From Microvirga lupini (GTDB lineage: Bacteria; Pseudomonadota; Alphaproteobacteria; Rhizobiales; Beijerinckiaceae), in NCBI RefSeq assembly GCF_014191055.1, contig NZ_JACHWB010000001.1, forward strand, positions 62,001-126,000: a stretch of 64,000 nt of DNA, written 5' to 3'. The position numbers were made by a program, and so were the translations under genes. Below, piece after piece: positions 25,973 to 34,403 of the stretch. The notes under the pieces are model-generated. The model ran no database searches and had not been told where the DNA came from. It was given only the letters and a program-made list of their open reading frames with translations. Positions within the stretch are counted from its first letter, which is position 1. Every line of letters starts with the position of its first letter.

Positions 25973-26544
25973 GGAGCGATGGAGATTGCGGCGAGCGCCA
26001 GCTTCACCCCGTAATCCGCGACGGCGAGGTTAGTCCACGGGAGGGCAATGCACGCGTCGACGATTCCCGCCTGGCCCAGCATCTCGCTGATCGTGAGGCC
26101 GAAGCCCGGCACGACGCCGCAATAAAAGGCGAACGAGAAGAAGATGGCCGTGTCGAGCCCTGAGGAAATCACCGAGGAAATGAAGGGCGGCATCCACCAA
26201 GCCTTGTCGCGCAGGCGGGCGAAGATGCTGATGTCGAGAAGCTGGGCCGTCAGGAAGGCCGCGCCGGACGCGATGGCGATGCGCGGCGTCGCCAGGATAA
26301 TCGAGAGCACCACGGCCAGCACGAAGCCGACATAGACCACGCGCCGTGCTCCTTCAGTCCCGAAGCGGCGGTTCGACAGGTCGGTGACCAAGAAGGAGAA
26401 AGGATAGCTGAAGGCGCCCCAGGTCAGGTAGTCGCCCATGCCCCAATGGGTGAAGGGATGCTGGACCAGGATGTTCGACGAGAGGACGACCAGGGTCATT
26501 GCGGTGAGTGCAATGAGGAAGTCGCGGCGGTCAATCTGGGTCAT
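25921..26544 (-). CDS. VUT-family queuosine-precursor transporter (YhhQ type)
   Basis: A 207-residue membrane protein of the DUF165/VUT family, with the typical SSNILVQHPF near the start, LVTDLSNRRFG, and several hydrophobic helices. YhhQ imports preQ0/preQ1 (7-deazaguanine precursors of queuosine) in E. coli; the same role is inferred here. Two inverted repeats lie upstream at 26580-26676, but no preQ1 riboswitch sequence was recognised. It converges with and overlaps the carboxypeptidase gene by 52 bases. Confidence 0.87.
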   Translation of the reverse strand: MTQIDRRDFLIALTAMTLVVLSSNILVQHPFTHWGMGDYLTWGAFSYPFSFLVTDLSNRRFGTEGARRVVYVGFVLAVVLSIILATPRIAIASGAAFLTAQLLDISIFARLRDKAWWMPPFISSVISSGLDTAIFFSFAFYCGVVPGFGLTISEMLGQAGIVDACIALPWTNLAVADYGVKLALAAISIAPYGAILALMRPRLQQVA

Positions 26545-26579
26545 GGGTCAGCCTCGTCCAGACAAATGCTTAAGCCTTG

Positions 26580-26628
26580 AGCATCGGACTCAAAAGTGGA
26601 TCTGCACTTTTGAGATCCGTCCGATGCT
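26580..26628. repeat. GCATCG...AAAAGTGG palindromic repeat, copy 1
   Basis: A hairpin with outer arms AGCATCGGAC / GTCCGATGCT and inner arms TCAAAAGTG / CACTTTTGA. It belongs to a repeat family common between genes in Hyphomicrobiales. Related copies are at 39744-39816 (decayed) and 53693-53745. Confidence 0.8.
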
Positions 26629-26640
26629 GAATCCAATAAG

Positions 26641-26676
26641 CTGCACATCGTCCGGATCGATCCGGACGATGTGCAG
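26641..26676. repeat. Perfect 36-bp palindrome
   Basis: CTGCACATCGTCCGGATC is followed directly by its exact complement GATCCGGACGATGTGCAG. It sits between the AAAAGTGG-type hairpin and the rpmB terminator. It is probably an extension of that repeat family, though a protein-binding site is possible. Confidence 0.85.
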
Positions 26677-26684
26677 AACAACGC

Positions 26685-26710
26685 AAAACGGGCGGCACCA
26701 GGGCCGCCCG
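26685..26710 (-). terminator. rpmB terminator
   Basis: Read on the minus strand: stem GGGCGGC / GCCGCCC with a 6-base loop, followed by GTTTTGCG. It begins about 30 bases after the rpmB stop. Confidence 0.8.
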
Positions 26711-26740
26711 CAAAGCCTGTTCTCCAAAGGCGATTCGAGA

Positions 26741-27031
26741 TCAGCTCGCAGCGGCGAGCTTCTTCTCGAGTTCGCGCTTCACCGCCAGGGCGGTGGTGGA
26801 GAGCTCCTCAGCCTTGGCCTTGGCCAGGAAGGCGTCGAGGCCGCCGCGGTGCTCGACCGAGCGGAGCGCATGGGCGGAGACGCGCAGGCGCACGGAGCGC
26901 TGCAGGGCGTCAGATTGGAGCGTGACGTTGCAGAGGTTCGGCAGGAACTTCCGCTTCGTCTTGCGGTTCGAGTGGCTCACCAGGTGGCCACTCAGCACGG
27001 CCTTGCCGGTCAGTTCGCAACGGCGCGACAT
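26741..27031 (-). CDS. rpmB: 50S ribosomal protein L28
   Basis: A 96-residue ribosomal protein L28. The N-terminal [22 protein letters not shown] and the following [11 protein letters not shown] are the family signature, with [21 protein letters not shown] in the middle. The length fits alphaproteobacterial L28 (about 95-100 residues). It binds 23S rRNA in the large subunit. It stands alone as a unit with its own promoter (27167-27138) and terminator (26710-26685). Confidence 0.97.
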   Translation of the reverse strand: MSRRCELTGKAVLSGHLVSHSNRKTKRKFLPNLCNVTLQSDALQRSVRLRVSAHALRSVEHRGGLDAFLAKAKAEELSTTALAVKRELEKKLAAAS

Positions 27032-27137
27032 GGGTTCAATCCTATTCGTCGTGTGAGGGTCGCGGCCACAAATTCGCGGGTTTGCCTGATCGCAGATCCC
27101 ACGCGGCCGGACACCAGAAGTCCTTGGAAGGTGCGAG

Positions 27138-27167
27138 CCTATAAGCCGAAACCGGGGTGTGGGTCAA
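27138..27167 (-). promoter_or_regulatory. Probable rpmB promoter
   Basis: On the minus strand, -35 TTGACC (27167-27162) and -10 TATAGG (27143-27138) are separated by 18 bases. The -10 is about 107 bases before the rpmB ATG. It is a good housekeeping sigma-factor match for an alphaproteobacterium. Confidence 0.65.
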
Positions 27168-27265
27168 GAATAGCGCAACGTCGCACCCTCTTTTTTTCGG
27201 CATCATGGTCACGATTTATTCCGAATCTCGTGCGATGCAACAGAATAGACTATCGGAACAGCCCT

Positions 27266-28126
27266 ATGCGCCTCATCGCTTCAGCTCTCGTTACCTTGGC
27301 CTTTGCAGGAACGGCTTCGCTCGCTCAAGGGCAGACCCTCAAGGTGACCTATGATCTCTCCCTGGCGGGCTTGCCCTTGGGGAAGGCGGACTTGGTCTCG
27401 TCCTTCAAGGGAAAAAAGTATGAGATGCAGGGCAATGCGAAGCTGACCGGCTTCGCCATGATCCTGACGGGCGGTAAGGGTGAGGCTTCCGCGTCGGGCA
27501 CGCTCGCCGGAGCCGGCCCGCGCTCGACGAACTTCGCCGTGGTGTCCAAGACCTCCGACAACCAGCGCAGCGTCCGCATGGGATTGAAGGGCGGCCGGGT
27601 GGCCGAAGTCGAGATTGACCCGCCGCTGGAGCCCAAGGAAGACCGGATCCCGGTCAAGCCCGCCGACAAGCGGGGCGTGGTCGATCCCATGAGCGCGCTG
27701 CTCATGCCGGCGGTTGCCTCGAAGAGCCTGACCGATCCGGACAATTGCAACCGGACCATTCCCGTTTTCGACGGCGCTTCCCGCATGAACGTGGTTCTCA
27801 GCTATGCGGAGACCAAGAATGCCGAGGTCGCGGGCTATTCCGGTCCGGTTCTCGTCTGCAACGCCCGCTATGTGCCGGTCTCCGGCCATCGACCCGAGCG
27901 CCCGGCGACCAAGTTCATGCAGGAGAACCGGGACATGTCCGTCTGGCTTGCTCCCGTCGAAGGCCCGCGCCTGCTCTTCCCCCTGAAGGTCTCGGTGCGC
28001 ACGATGATCGGCATCGGTGAGATGCAGGCTTCGCTCTGGTCGCTGGAACAGGACGGCAAGGCCTCCCAGCCGATGCGCCGGGCCGTGCGGGCGGATGATG
28101 CCATCCAGGCCGGCGCTATCCAATAA
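27266..28126 (+). CDS. DUF3108 domain-containing exported protein
   Basis: A 286-residue protein with a clear signal peptide (MRLIASALVTLAFAGTASLAQG) and then LKVTYDLSLAGLPLGKADLVSSF, the DUF3108 start. The family predicts a periplasmic beta-rich fold. Two Cys (DPDNCNRTIPVFDG and LVCNARY) may form a disulfide. The function is unknown; in many alphaproteobacteria this gene lies next to rpmB, as here (divergent). ATG 27266 was chosen because the signal peptide begins there; the SD (CGGAAC) is weak. The open frame upstream is not coding. Confidence 0.83.
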   Translation: MRLIASALVTLAFAGTASLAQGQTLKVTYDLSLAGLPLGKADLVSSFKGKKYEMQGNAKLTGFAMILTGGKGEASASGTLAGAGPRSTNFAVVSKTSDNQRSVRMGLKGGRVAEVEIDPPLEPKEDRIPVKPADKRGVVDPMSALLMPAVASKSLTDPDNCNRTIPVFDGASRMNVVLSYAETKNAEVAGYSGPVLVCNARYVPVSGHRPERPATKFMQENRDMSVWLAPVEGPRLLFPLKVSVRTMIGIGEMQASLWSLEQDGKASQPMRRAVRADDAIQAGAIQ

Positions 28127-28314
28127 ACCCTGAAAATCCCTAGGGAATGTCCTCGCCGCGGGTAGCGAAAGCGGCGTTCGTGCCCATATAAGGGCTAGCC
28201 CGCAGCCGGCCGCGAGGGCCGGGCTGCCTTGAAGAGAAGGCTTTCGGCTCCGGCGCCCGGCCCGTCAAGCCTCTCGTTACTCCGGGACGTTCAAGCATTA
28301 CCCGACATCCAGGC

Positions 28315-31300
28315 ATGGCCCGTCGTTCCCTTCCCCCGCAGGCGCGCTCGCGCGGCGTCACGGCCGTGCTCGGCCCCACCAATACCGGCAAGACCCATCT
28401 GGCGATCGAGCGCATGCTCGGCCATGACAGCGGCATGATCGGCCTGCCCCTGCGCCTGCTCGCCCGCGAGGTCTACAACCGGGTGGTGGAGAAGGCCGGC
28501 CATCACAACGTCGCCCTGGTGACCGGCGAGGAGAAGATCAAGCCGGACCGGCCGCGCTACTGGATCTCCACCGTCGAGGCGATGCCCCGGGATCTCGACG
28601 TTGCCTTCGTGGCCGTGGACGAGGTCCAGCTCGCCAGCGACCTCGACCGGGGCCATGTTTTCACCGACCGCCTGCTGAACCAGCGCGGGCGCGAGGAGAC
28701 GCTGCTCATCGGCTCGGCCACCATGCGGCCGCTGATCGAGACATTGATCCCGGGCGTCCACGTGGTCACTCGGCCGCGCCTGTCGCAGCTTTCGTTTGCC
28801 GGCGAGAAGAAGGTGTCGCGCCTTCCCCGGCGCTCGGCCATCGTGGCCTTCTCGGCCGAGGAGGTCTATGGCATCGCCGAGCTGATCCGCCGCCAGAGCG
28901 GCGGCGCGGCCGTGGTGCTCGGGGCGCTGTCGCCCCGCACCCGCAATGCCCAGGTCGAGCTCTTCCAGAATGGCGACGTGGATTATCTCATCGCCACCGA
29001 CGCCATCGGCATGGGCCTCAACCTCGACGTGGACCATGTGGCCTTTGCATCCGACAAGAAGTTCGACGGGTTCCAGTTCCGCAAGCTGAACAACCCGGAG
29101 CTCGCCCAGATCGCCGGCCGTGCCGGCCGCTACATGCGCGACGGCACCTTCGGCACCTCCGGCCGCTGCCCACCCTTTGACGCGGAGACCGTCGAGGCGC
29201 TCGAAAACCACGTCTTCGACCCGGTCCGCATCCTGCAATGGCGCAACCCGGATCTCGATTTCTCCTCGCTCGCCCGCCTGCGCGATTCGCTGGGGGCGCA
29301 GCCGCGGGAGCACGGCCTCGTGCGGGCTCCCACGGGCGAGGACGTCACGGCCCTCGAGGTTCTGGCCAGGGAAGACGACATCCAGGCCATGGCCCGCTCG
29401 CAATATGCCGTGGAGCGGCTCTGGCAGATCTGCCAGGTCCCGGATTACCGGAAGGTTTCCCCGCAGACCCATGCGGATCTCGTCGGGCAGCTCTACCGTT
29501 TTCTCATGAAGGATGGGGCCATCCCGGCCGACTGGTTCGCCCGCCATCTGTCCGCTATGGATCGGACCGATGGGGATATCGACACCCTCTCCAACCGCAT
29601 CGCCCAGGTCCGGACCTGGTCCTTCGTCGCCAATCGTCCCGACTGGTTGAAGGATCCGGAGCATTGGCAGGATGTTGCGCGTCAGGTAGAGGACAAGCTA
29701 TCGGATGCGCTCCATGAACGCCTCGCCCAACGGTTCATCGACCGGCGGACGAGCGTTCTCATGCGGCGCTTGAGAGAGAACAAGATGCTCGAAGCGGAAA
29801 TTACGACCACCGGCGACGTCACCGTCGAGGGTCAGCACATCGGTCACCTGCACGGCTTCCATTTCGTGCCCGATCCCCAGGCCGACACCACGGAGGCCAA
29901 GACCCTGCGCAACGCCGCCAGCAAGGCGCTGGCCGGCGAGATCGAGGCGCGGGCGGACCGGTTCGCCGAAACCCCCGACACGATGCTCGTGCTATCCAAC
30001 GACGGCACGATCCGCTGGATGGGCGACCCGGTAGCCAAGCTGGAGCCCGGCGACAAGCTCTTCGAGCCCCGGGTGAGGATTCTCTCCGACGAACATCTCA
30101 CGGGCTCCGCCCGCGACAAGGTGGACAACCGCCTGCGCGCCTGGCTGAAGGCCTATGTGGTGCGCCTGCTCGGCCCGCTGCTGCAGATCGAGGACAGCCA
30201 GGAGCTCACGGGCTTGGCTCGCGGCATCGGCTTCCAGATCGGCGAGGCGCTCGGCGTGCTCGAGCGCGCCAAGGTCCTCAACGATGTCCGCAGCCTCGAC
30301 CAGGATGCCCGTGGCGCCCTGCGCAAGGCCGGCGTCCGCTTCGGCGCCTATCACCTCTATCTGCCGGCCCTGCTGAAGCCGGCGCCCCGCGTGCTCGCAA
30401 CCCAGCTCTGGGCGCTGCAGAACGGCGGCCTCGACCAGAAGGGCATCGACGAGATCGCGCATCTCGCCCAGTCCGGCCGCACCTCGATCCCGGTCGATCC
30501 GGAGATCGCCCATGGGCTCTACCGGGCTGCAGGCTTCCGGGTGCTCGGTGGCCGCGCCGTGCGCGTCGACATCCTGGAGCGCCTGGCGGACCTCATCCGT
30601 CCGGCCATTTCCTACCGTCCCGGCATCACCCCCGGCGAGCCGCCGGCCGGTGCAGCCGATGGCGAGGGTTTCGTGCCCACGGTCGCGATGACGTCCCTGG
30701 TCGGCTGCGCGGGCGAGGATTTCGCCACGATCCTCAAGTCGCTTGGCTATGTGATGGACCGTCGTCCCGGGCCCGCCATCACCGTTCCGCTCATGGAAGC
30801 GCCCAGGGCTGTCGAGCCACAAACCGCGCCTCCCGCCGACGAGGCGGGAGCCTCTGAAGGCGAAACGGCCGCTCCAGCTGAGGAAACGCCCTCCGAGGCA
30901 GCTCCTGCCGAGACAGCCGAGTCTGCGGTCGGCACCGAGGAGATCGGCGCGGTTGCCGTCGAGGCTCCCGAGGCATCCGTCTCCGAGCAGGAGGTCGAGG
31001 TCAGCGCCGCCGAGGCCGTGGCTTCGCCCGAGGGCGAGGCGATGGCTCCCGCAGAGGCGTCAGTCGAGGCAAACTCTGCCGAGACGGCAGAGGCAGCCCC
31101 TGCCGAGCCCGAGATGATCGAGGTCTGGCGCCAGGGCCGCCGCCATCACGATGGCGCGCAGGCTCGTCATGGCCGCGATGCCCGTGGCGGACGCCACGAA
31201 CGAGGCGAGCGCACGGACCAGCGACCCGATCGCGGCGACCGCCGCCCACGTCATGGAGCGAACCAGGGCGATCAGACAGGTGAGCGCCGTCCGCGTCCCG

Positions 31301-31530
31301 AGCGCCGGGAGGCGCAAGGGGAGGGAGGGCGTCCGCAGAACCGTCCGCCGCGCGGTCCTGGTCATGGAGAGGGACGCCGTGGCGAGGAGCGCCGTGGTCC
31401 GCGGCCCGACAAGCGCGCCGACAACCGCCACGACGGTGGTCGCGAGCGGCGCGAGAAGCAGCCTGACCCCAACTCGCCCTTCGCCAAGCTCATGGCTCTC
31501 AAGGCCCAGCTCGAGGACAGCAAGAAGTGA
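28315..31530 (+). CDS. SUV3-like DExH RNA/DNA helicase with long low-complexity tail
   Basis: A 1071-residue superfamily-2 helicase. Motif I is GPTNTGKT (residues 20-27), motif II is DEVQ (VAVDEVQLASD), motif III is GSATM, and motif VI is QIAGRAGR. This set (DEVQ with GPTNTGKT) is that of mitochondrial SUV3, which unwinds RNA for a degradosome. Residues about 825-945 are Ala/Glu-rich and acidic. Residues about 945-1045 are a highly basic Arg/Gly/His/Asp region (GRDARGGRHERGER) likely to bind RNA. The gene heads a cluster with an S4 RNA-binding protein 12 bases downstream, then fdxA and carD. Confidence 0.88.
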   Translation: MARRSLPPQARSRGVTAVLGPTNTGKTHLAIERMLGHDSGMIGLPLRLLAREVYNRVVEKAGHHNVALVTGEEKIKPDRPRYWISTVEAMPRDLDVAFVAVDEVQLASDLDRGHVFTDRLLNQRGREETLLIGSATMRPLIETLIPGVHVVTRPRLSQLSFAGEKKVSRLPRRSAIVAFSAEEVYGIAELIRRQSGGAAVVLGALSPRTRNAQVELFQNGDVDYLIATDAIGMGLNLDVDHVAFASDKKFDGFQFRKLNNPELAQIAGRAGRYMRDGTFGTSGRCPPFDAETVEALENHVFDPVRILQWRNPDLDFSSLARLRDSLGAQPREHGLVRAPTGEDVTALEVLAREDDIQAMARSQYAVERLWQICQVPDYRKVSPQTHADLVGQLYRFLMKDGAIPADWFARHLSAMDRTDGDIDTLSNRIAQVRTWSFVANRPDWLKDPEHWQDVARQVEDKLSDALHERLAQRFIDRRTSVLMRRLRENKMLEAEITTTGDVTVEGQHIGHLHGFHFVPDPQADTTEAKTLRNAASKALAGEIEARADRFAETPDTMLVLSNDGTIRWMGDPVAKLEPGDKLFEPRVRILSDEHLTGSARDKVDNRLRAWLKAYVVRLLGPLLQIEDSQELTGLARGIGFQIGEALGVLERAKVLNDVRSLDQDARGALRKAGVRFGAYHLYLPALLKPAPRVLATQLWALQNGGLDQKGIDEIAHLAQSGRTSIPVDPEIAHGLYRAAGFRVLGGRAVRVDILERLADLIRPAISYRPGITPGEPPAGAADGEGFVPTVAMTSLVGCAGEDFATILKSLGYVMDRRPGPAITVPLMEAPRAVEPQTAPPADEAGASEGETAAPAEETPSEAAPAETAESAVGTEEIGAVAVEAPEASVSEQEVEVSAAEAVASPEGEAMAPAEASVEANSAETAEAAPAEPEMIEVWRQGRRHHDGAQARHGRDARGGRHERGERTDQRPDRGDRRPRHGANQGDQTGERRPRPERREAQGEGGRPQNRPPRGPGHGEGRRGEERRGPRPDKRADNRHDGGRERREKQPDPNSPFAKLMALKAQLEDSKK

Positions 31531-31542
31531 GGCTGTGAGGGC

Positions 31543-31845
31543 ATGCGTGAGGACCGGCAGCGGCTCGACAAGTGGCTGTGGTTCGCGCGCTTTGCGAAAA
31601 CCAGGACGCTGGCCGCCAAGATGGTGACCAGCGGCTATGTCCGCCTCAACGGACAGCGCACCGACAATGCCGCCAAGGCGGTAGCCGTGGGTGACGTGGT
31701 GACCGTCGCGCTTCCCCGGTCCACCCTCGTGGTGCGGATCGAGGGTCTCGGCGAGCGCCGGGGCCCTGCAACGGAAGCAAGGCTGCTCTACCTGGATCTC
31801 AGCCAGGATAAAGGGGCGCTTGTCAGCGACCCTGACAACGGCTAG
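31543..31845 (+). CDS. S4 domain RNA-binding protein (HslR/Hsp15-like)
   Basis: A 100-residue protein with an S4 RNA-binding domain near the start ([19 protein letters not shown], then [20 protein letters not shown]). It resembles Hsp15, which rescues stalled 50S subunits with attached peptidyl-tRNA. ATG 31543 lies 12 bases after the helicase stop, so both are likely one transcript and one RNA-related function. Confidence 0.88.
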   Translation: MREDRQRLDKWLWFARFAKTRTLAAKMVTSGYVRLNGQRTDNAAKAVAVGDVVTVALPRSTLVVRIEGLGERRGPATEARLLYLDLSQDKGALVSDPDNG

Positions 31846-31892
31846 AGCGGCATCATACCTCTCTCGCGTGGAACACCTCTGAAGGACCGTGC

Positions 31893-32231
31893 ATGACCTA
31901 CGTCGTCACTGAAAATTGCATCAAGTGCAAATACATGGACTGCGTGGAGGTATGCCCGGTGGACTGTTTCTACGAGGGCGAGAACATGCTCGTCATCCAT
32001 CCGGACGAGTGCATCGACTGTGGCGTCTGCGAGCCGGAATGCCCGGCCGAGGCTATCAAGCCCGATGCGGAGCCGGGCCTCGAGCAATGGCTGAAGCTCA
32101 ATGCCGACATGGCCAAGAGCTGGCCCAATATCACCCTCAAGAAGGATCCGCCCGCCGACGCGAAGGAATTCGATGGTGTGGCGGGCAAGTTCGAGGCGTA
32201 TTTTTCGGCCAATCCCGGCGAGGGCGATTAG
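31893..32231 (+). CDS. fdxA: Ferredoxin FdxA (3Fe-4S/4Fe-4S type)
   Basis: A 112-residue ferredoxin. The first cluster motif is C-x2-C-x4-C-x3-C-like ([19 protein letters not shown]) and the second is [13 protein letters not shown], giving the 7Fe or 8Fe pattern of the Azotobacter FdI/FdxA family, with the usual C-terminal extension ending in [14 protein letters not shown]. It transfers electrons in the cytosol. FdxA is essential in several alphaproteobacteria although its partners are poorly defined. It is followed by about 470 bases without genes before carD. Confidence 0.95.
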   Translation: MTYVVTENCIKCKYMDCVEVCPVDCFYEGENMLVIHPDECIDCGVCEPECPAEAIKPDAEPGLEQWLKLNADMAKSWPNITLKKDPPADAKEFDGVAGKFEAYFSANPGEGD

Positions 32232-32700
32232 AATCGGACCGAAAGCGGACGGCACTTTCTGGATTCGTCCGTTGCCCTATCGGGGAGAACGTATCGCCTT
32301 CAAGCAATGAATCGGGGCCAATTTCCCGGAACGTGCGTTAGCCCGCAAGCGCGGCCACAAACCGGTGCTCTTTACGCTATGTTTTGAAATATTTTTGCTT
32401 TTTCGGCCGGACTGTGATAGGGTCCGTGAATGCCGTCGCTTGCGCTCAAGCCGTGCACCGTCTCTGCAGACCGGCGGTTCACATAATGAAGCAAAGATTC
32501 GCGTCCTTTGACTTAAGGGAGCGTTGCTGCCTTGGTCAAGGGCATGAGCGTTTGTAGCCGCTGCTTACATCAGGGAGACGAGCGGAATCGTCAAGTTCCG
32601 TGACGCTCACATCCTATCCTCGTTCCACCGGGATCCTTCCCGGTGAGACAACAGCTCCCTCGCCGTTCAGACGAGGGCCATGCAAGGAGGCCTCTCTCGC
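32232..32700. other. Long leader region upstream of carD
   Basis: No open frame here looks like a gene. The first half is AT-richer than the surroundings (around 32380-32400). A weak promoter-like pair, TTGCTT (32395-32400) and TAGGGT (32418-32423) spaced 17 bases, may drive carD. That would leave a leader of about 270 bases. A good SD, AGGAGG, begins at about 32684. Confidence 0.35.
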
Positions 32701-33285
32701 ATGACAACCGCCAAGAAGTCCGCCCAGCGCCTTGGGTTCAAGTCCGGTGAAGCGATCGTTTATCCCGCTCACGGTGTCGGCCGCATCACGGCCATCGAAG
32801 AGCAGGAAATCGCGGGATTCAAACTGGAGCTGTACGTCGTCTCCTTCGACAAGGACAAGATGGTCCTCCGTGTCCCCACGGGTAAGGCTTCCAGCGTCGG
32901 CATGCGCAAGCTTGCCGAACCGGCTCTGGTACAAAAGGCTCTGGACGTTCTGACGGGTCGTGCCCGCGTGAAGCGCACCATGTGGTCGCGCCGCGCCCAG
33001 GAATACGAGGCCAAGATCAATTCCGGCGACCTGATCGCCGTCACCGAAGTGGTGCGCGACCTCTACCGCTCCGAGGCCCAGCCCGAGCAGTCCTACAGCG
33101 AGCGCCAGCTTTATGAATCCGCCCTCGACCGCGTCGTGCGCGAGATCGCGGCCGTGAACAAGATCACCGATACGGAAGCCCTCAAGCTCATCGAGCAGAG
33201 CCTTGCCAAGTCTCCGCGCCGCGCCAAGGGTGCCGATGCGGAAGGCGACGCCGAGGGCGACGATCTGCAGGAAGAAGCCGCCTGA
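32701..33285 (+). CDS. carD: CarD-family transcriptional regulator
   Basis: A 194-residue CarD/CdnL protein. The N-terminal Tudor-like RNAP-interaction domain reads FKSGEAIVYPAHGVGRITAIEEQEIAG and is followed by a helical DNA-binding domain (RAQEYEAKINSGDLIAVTEVVRDLYRS). It binds RNA polymerase beta and stabilises open complexes at rRNA and housekeeping promoters. The acidic C-terminal tail (EGDAEGDDLQEEAA) is common in alphaproteobacteria. ATG 32701 follows AGGAGG by 10 bases; an ATG at 32680 would place the SD inside the gene and is less likely. Confidence 0.94.
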   Translation: MTTAKKSAQRLGFKSGEAIVYPAHGVGRITAIEEQEIAGFKLELYVVSFDKDKMVLRVPTGKASSVGMRKLAEPALVQKALDVLTGRARVKRTMWSRRAQEYEAKINSGDLIAVTEVVRDLYRSEAQPEQSYSERQLYESALDRVVREIAAVNKITDTEALKLIEQSLAKSPRRAKGADAEGDAEGDDLQEEAA

Positions 33286-33311
33286 TCGGCCGCTTTATCC
33301 CGACCTTCAGA

Positions 33312-33337
33312 AGCCCGGCCTCAGGCCGGGCTTTTTT
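33312..33337 (+). terminator. carD terminator
   Basis: Stem AGCCCGGCC / GGCCGGGCT with a 3-base loop followed by a run of six T. A textbook intrinsic terminator 26 bases after the carD stop. Confidence 0.93.
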
Positions 33338-33449
33338 GTGTCCGAAGCCTTGTTTTTCAAAGGCAGGAATCTATTTCGCAGAACTTGGCTGCTGGAAGTG
33401 AACTTTTTGCGGCCTCGCTCGTTGTGTCTCTGCCAAGGGAGAGCACACA

Positions 33450-34322
33450 ATGGGAGAAATCTCAGGGGTTCGCCGCCGGTTCGTCCGCGCCGCCATGAAT
33501 GCGCCTTTTCTCGAAAGGGAAGAGGAGCACCTTCTTGCCGTGCGCTGGAAAGAGAACCGCGATGAGGCGGCGCTACATCAACTGACTGCTGCCCATATGC
33601 GCCTTGTGATAGCGCTGGCAGCCCGTTTTCGTCACTACGGCCTGCCCATGGCCGATCTGGTTCAGGAAGGCCATGTGGGTCTTCTCGAAGCCGCGGCCCG
33701 GTTCGAGCCCGAACGGGAAGTCCGCTTCTCGACCTATGCGACCTGGTGGATCCGCGCCTCCGTGCAAGATTACATCCTTCGTAACTGGTCAATCGTCCGT
33801 GGCGGAACGAGTTCCGCTCAAAAAGCCCTTTTCTTCAATCTACGCCGCCTGCGGGCCCGTCTGACCCGCGGCGGAGAAGAGCGCATCTCCTCCGACGTCC
33901 ACGCCAAGATCGCCGAGGCGATCGGTGTGTCGAAGGCCGATGTCGCCCTCATGGATGCCCGCCTGTCGGCGCCGGATACATCGCTCAACGCGCCGGTTCT
34001 GGACGCCGACGCATCGAACTCCGCCGAACGGGTCGAGTTTCTCGTCGACAACAGCCCTCTGCCCGACGAGACCGTGACCGACTCGATCGATACCGAGCGC
34101 CGCGTGCGCTGGCTGCAGCAGGCGCTGGAAGTTCTCAATGAGCGTGAATTGCGCATCCTGCGCGCCCGCCGTCTCGACGACGAGCAGGTGACCCTGGAGT
34201 TCCTGGGCGATCGTCTTGGGATCTCGAAGGAGCGCGTTCGCCAGATCGAGAACCGCGCCCTGGAAAAGCTCAAGCGCGCCCTGGTGGAGCGCTACCCCCA
34301 GGCCTCCGGCGCCTTCGTGTAA
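33450..34322 (+). CDS. rpoH: RNA polymerase sigma-32 factor (RpoH type)
   Basis: A 290-residue group-3 sigma factor. Region 2 includes HMRLVIALAARFRHYGLPMADLVQEG and the -10 recognition helix FSTYATWWIRASVQDYILRNWSIV. The RpoH-box-like QKALFFNLRRLRARL separates RpoH from other sigma factors. Region 4 has the HTH ISKERVRQIENRALEKLKRAL. It should direct heat-shock or oxidative-stress transcription; alphaproteobacteria often carry two RpoH proteins and this may be the RpoH2 type. ATG 33450 follows GGGAGAG. It lies right after carD but has a terminator in between, so it is separately transcribed. Confidence 0.92.
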   Translation: MGEISGVRRRFVRAAMNAPFLEREEEHLLAVRWKENRDEAALHQLTAAHMRLVIALAARFRHYGLPMADLVQEGHVGLLEAAARFEPEREVRFSTYATWWIRASVQDYILRNWSIVRGGTSSAQKALFFNLRRLRARLTRGGEERISSDVHAKIAEAIGVSKADVALMDARLSAPDTSLNAPVLDADASNSAERVEFLVDNSPLPDETVTDSIDTERRVRWLQQALEVLNERELRILRARRLDDEQVTLEFLGDRLGISKERVRQIENRALEKLKRALVERYPQASGAFV

Positions 34323-34348
34323 GGCGTTCAGGTTCTCCTGAAATTCTG

Positions 34349-34387
34349 ATCGGCGAGGCGGGCGACTGCCTCGCCGATCTGCTTTTG
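34349..34387 (+). terminator. rpoH terminator
   Basis: A perfect 12-bp stem, GATCGGCGAGGC / GCCTCGCCGATC, with an 8-base loop and then TGCTTTT. It separates rpoH from the converging metalloprotease gene. Confidence 0.85.
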
Positions 34388-34403
34388 GGATTCCTGAGAG
34401 GCT

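Noticed and set aside
26545..26740. preQ1 riboswitch upstream of the queuosine-precursor transporter
   Set aside because: The area holds only palindromic repeats and the rpmB terminator, without a preQ1 aptamer pattern.
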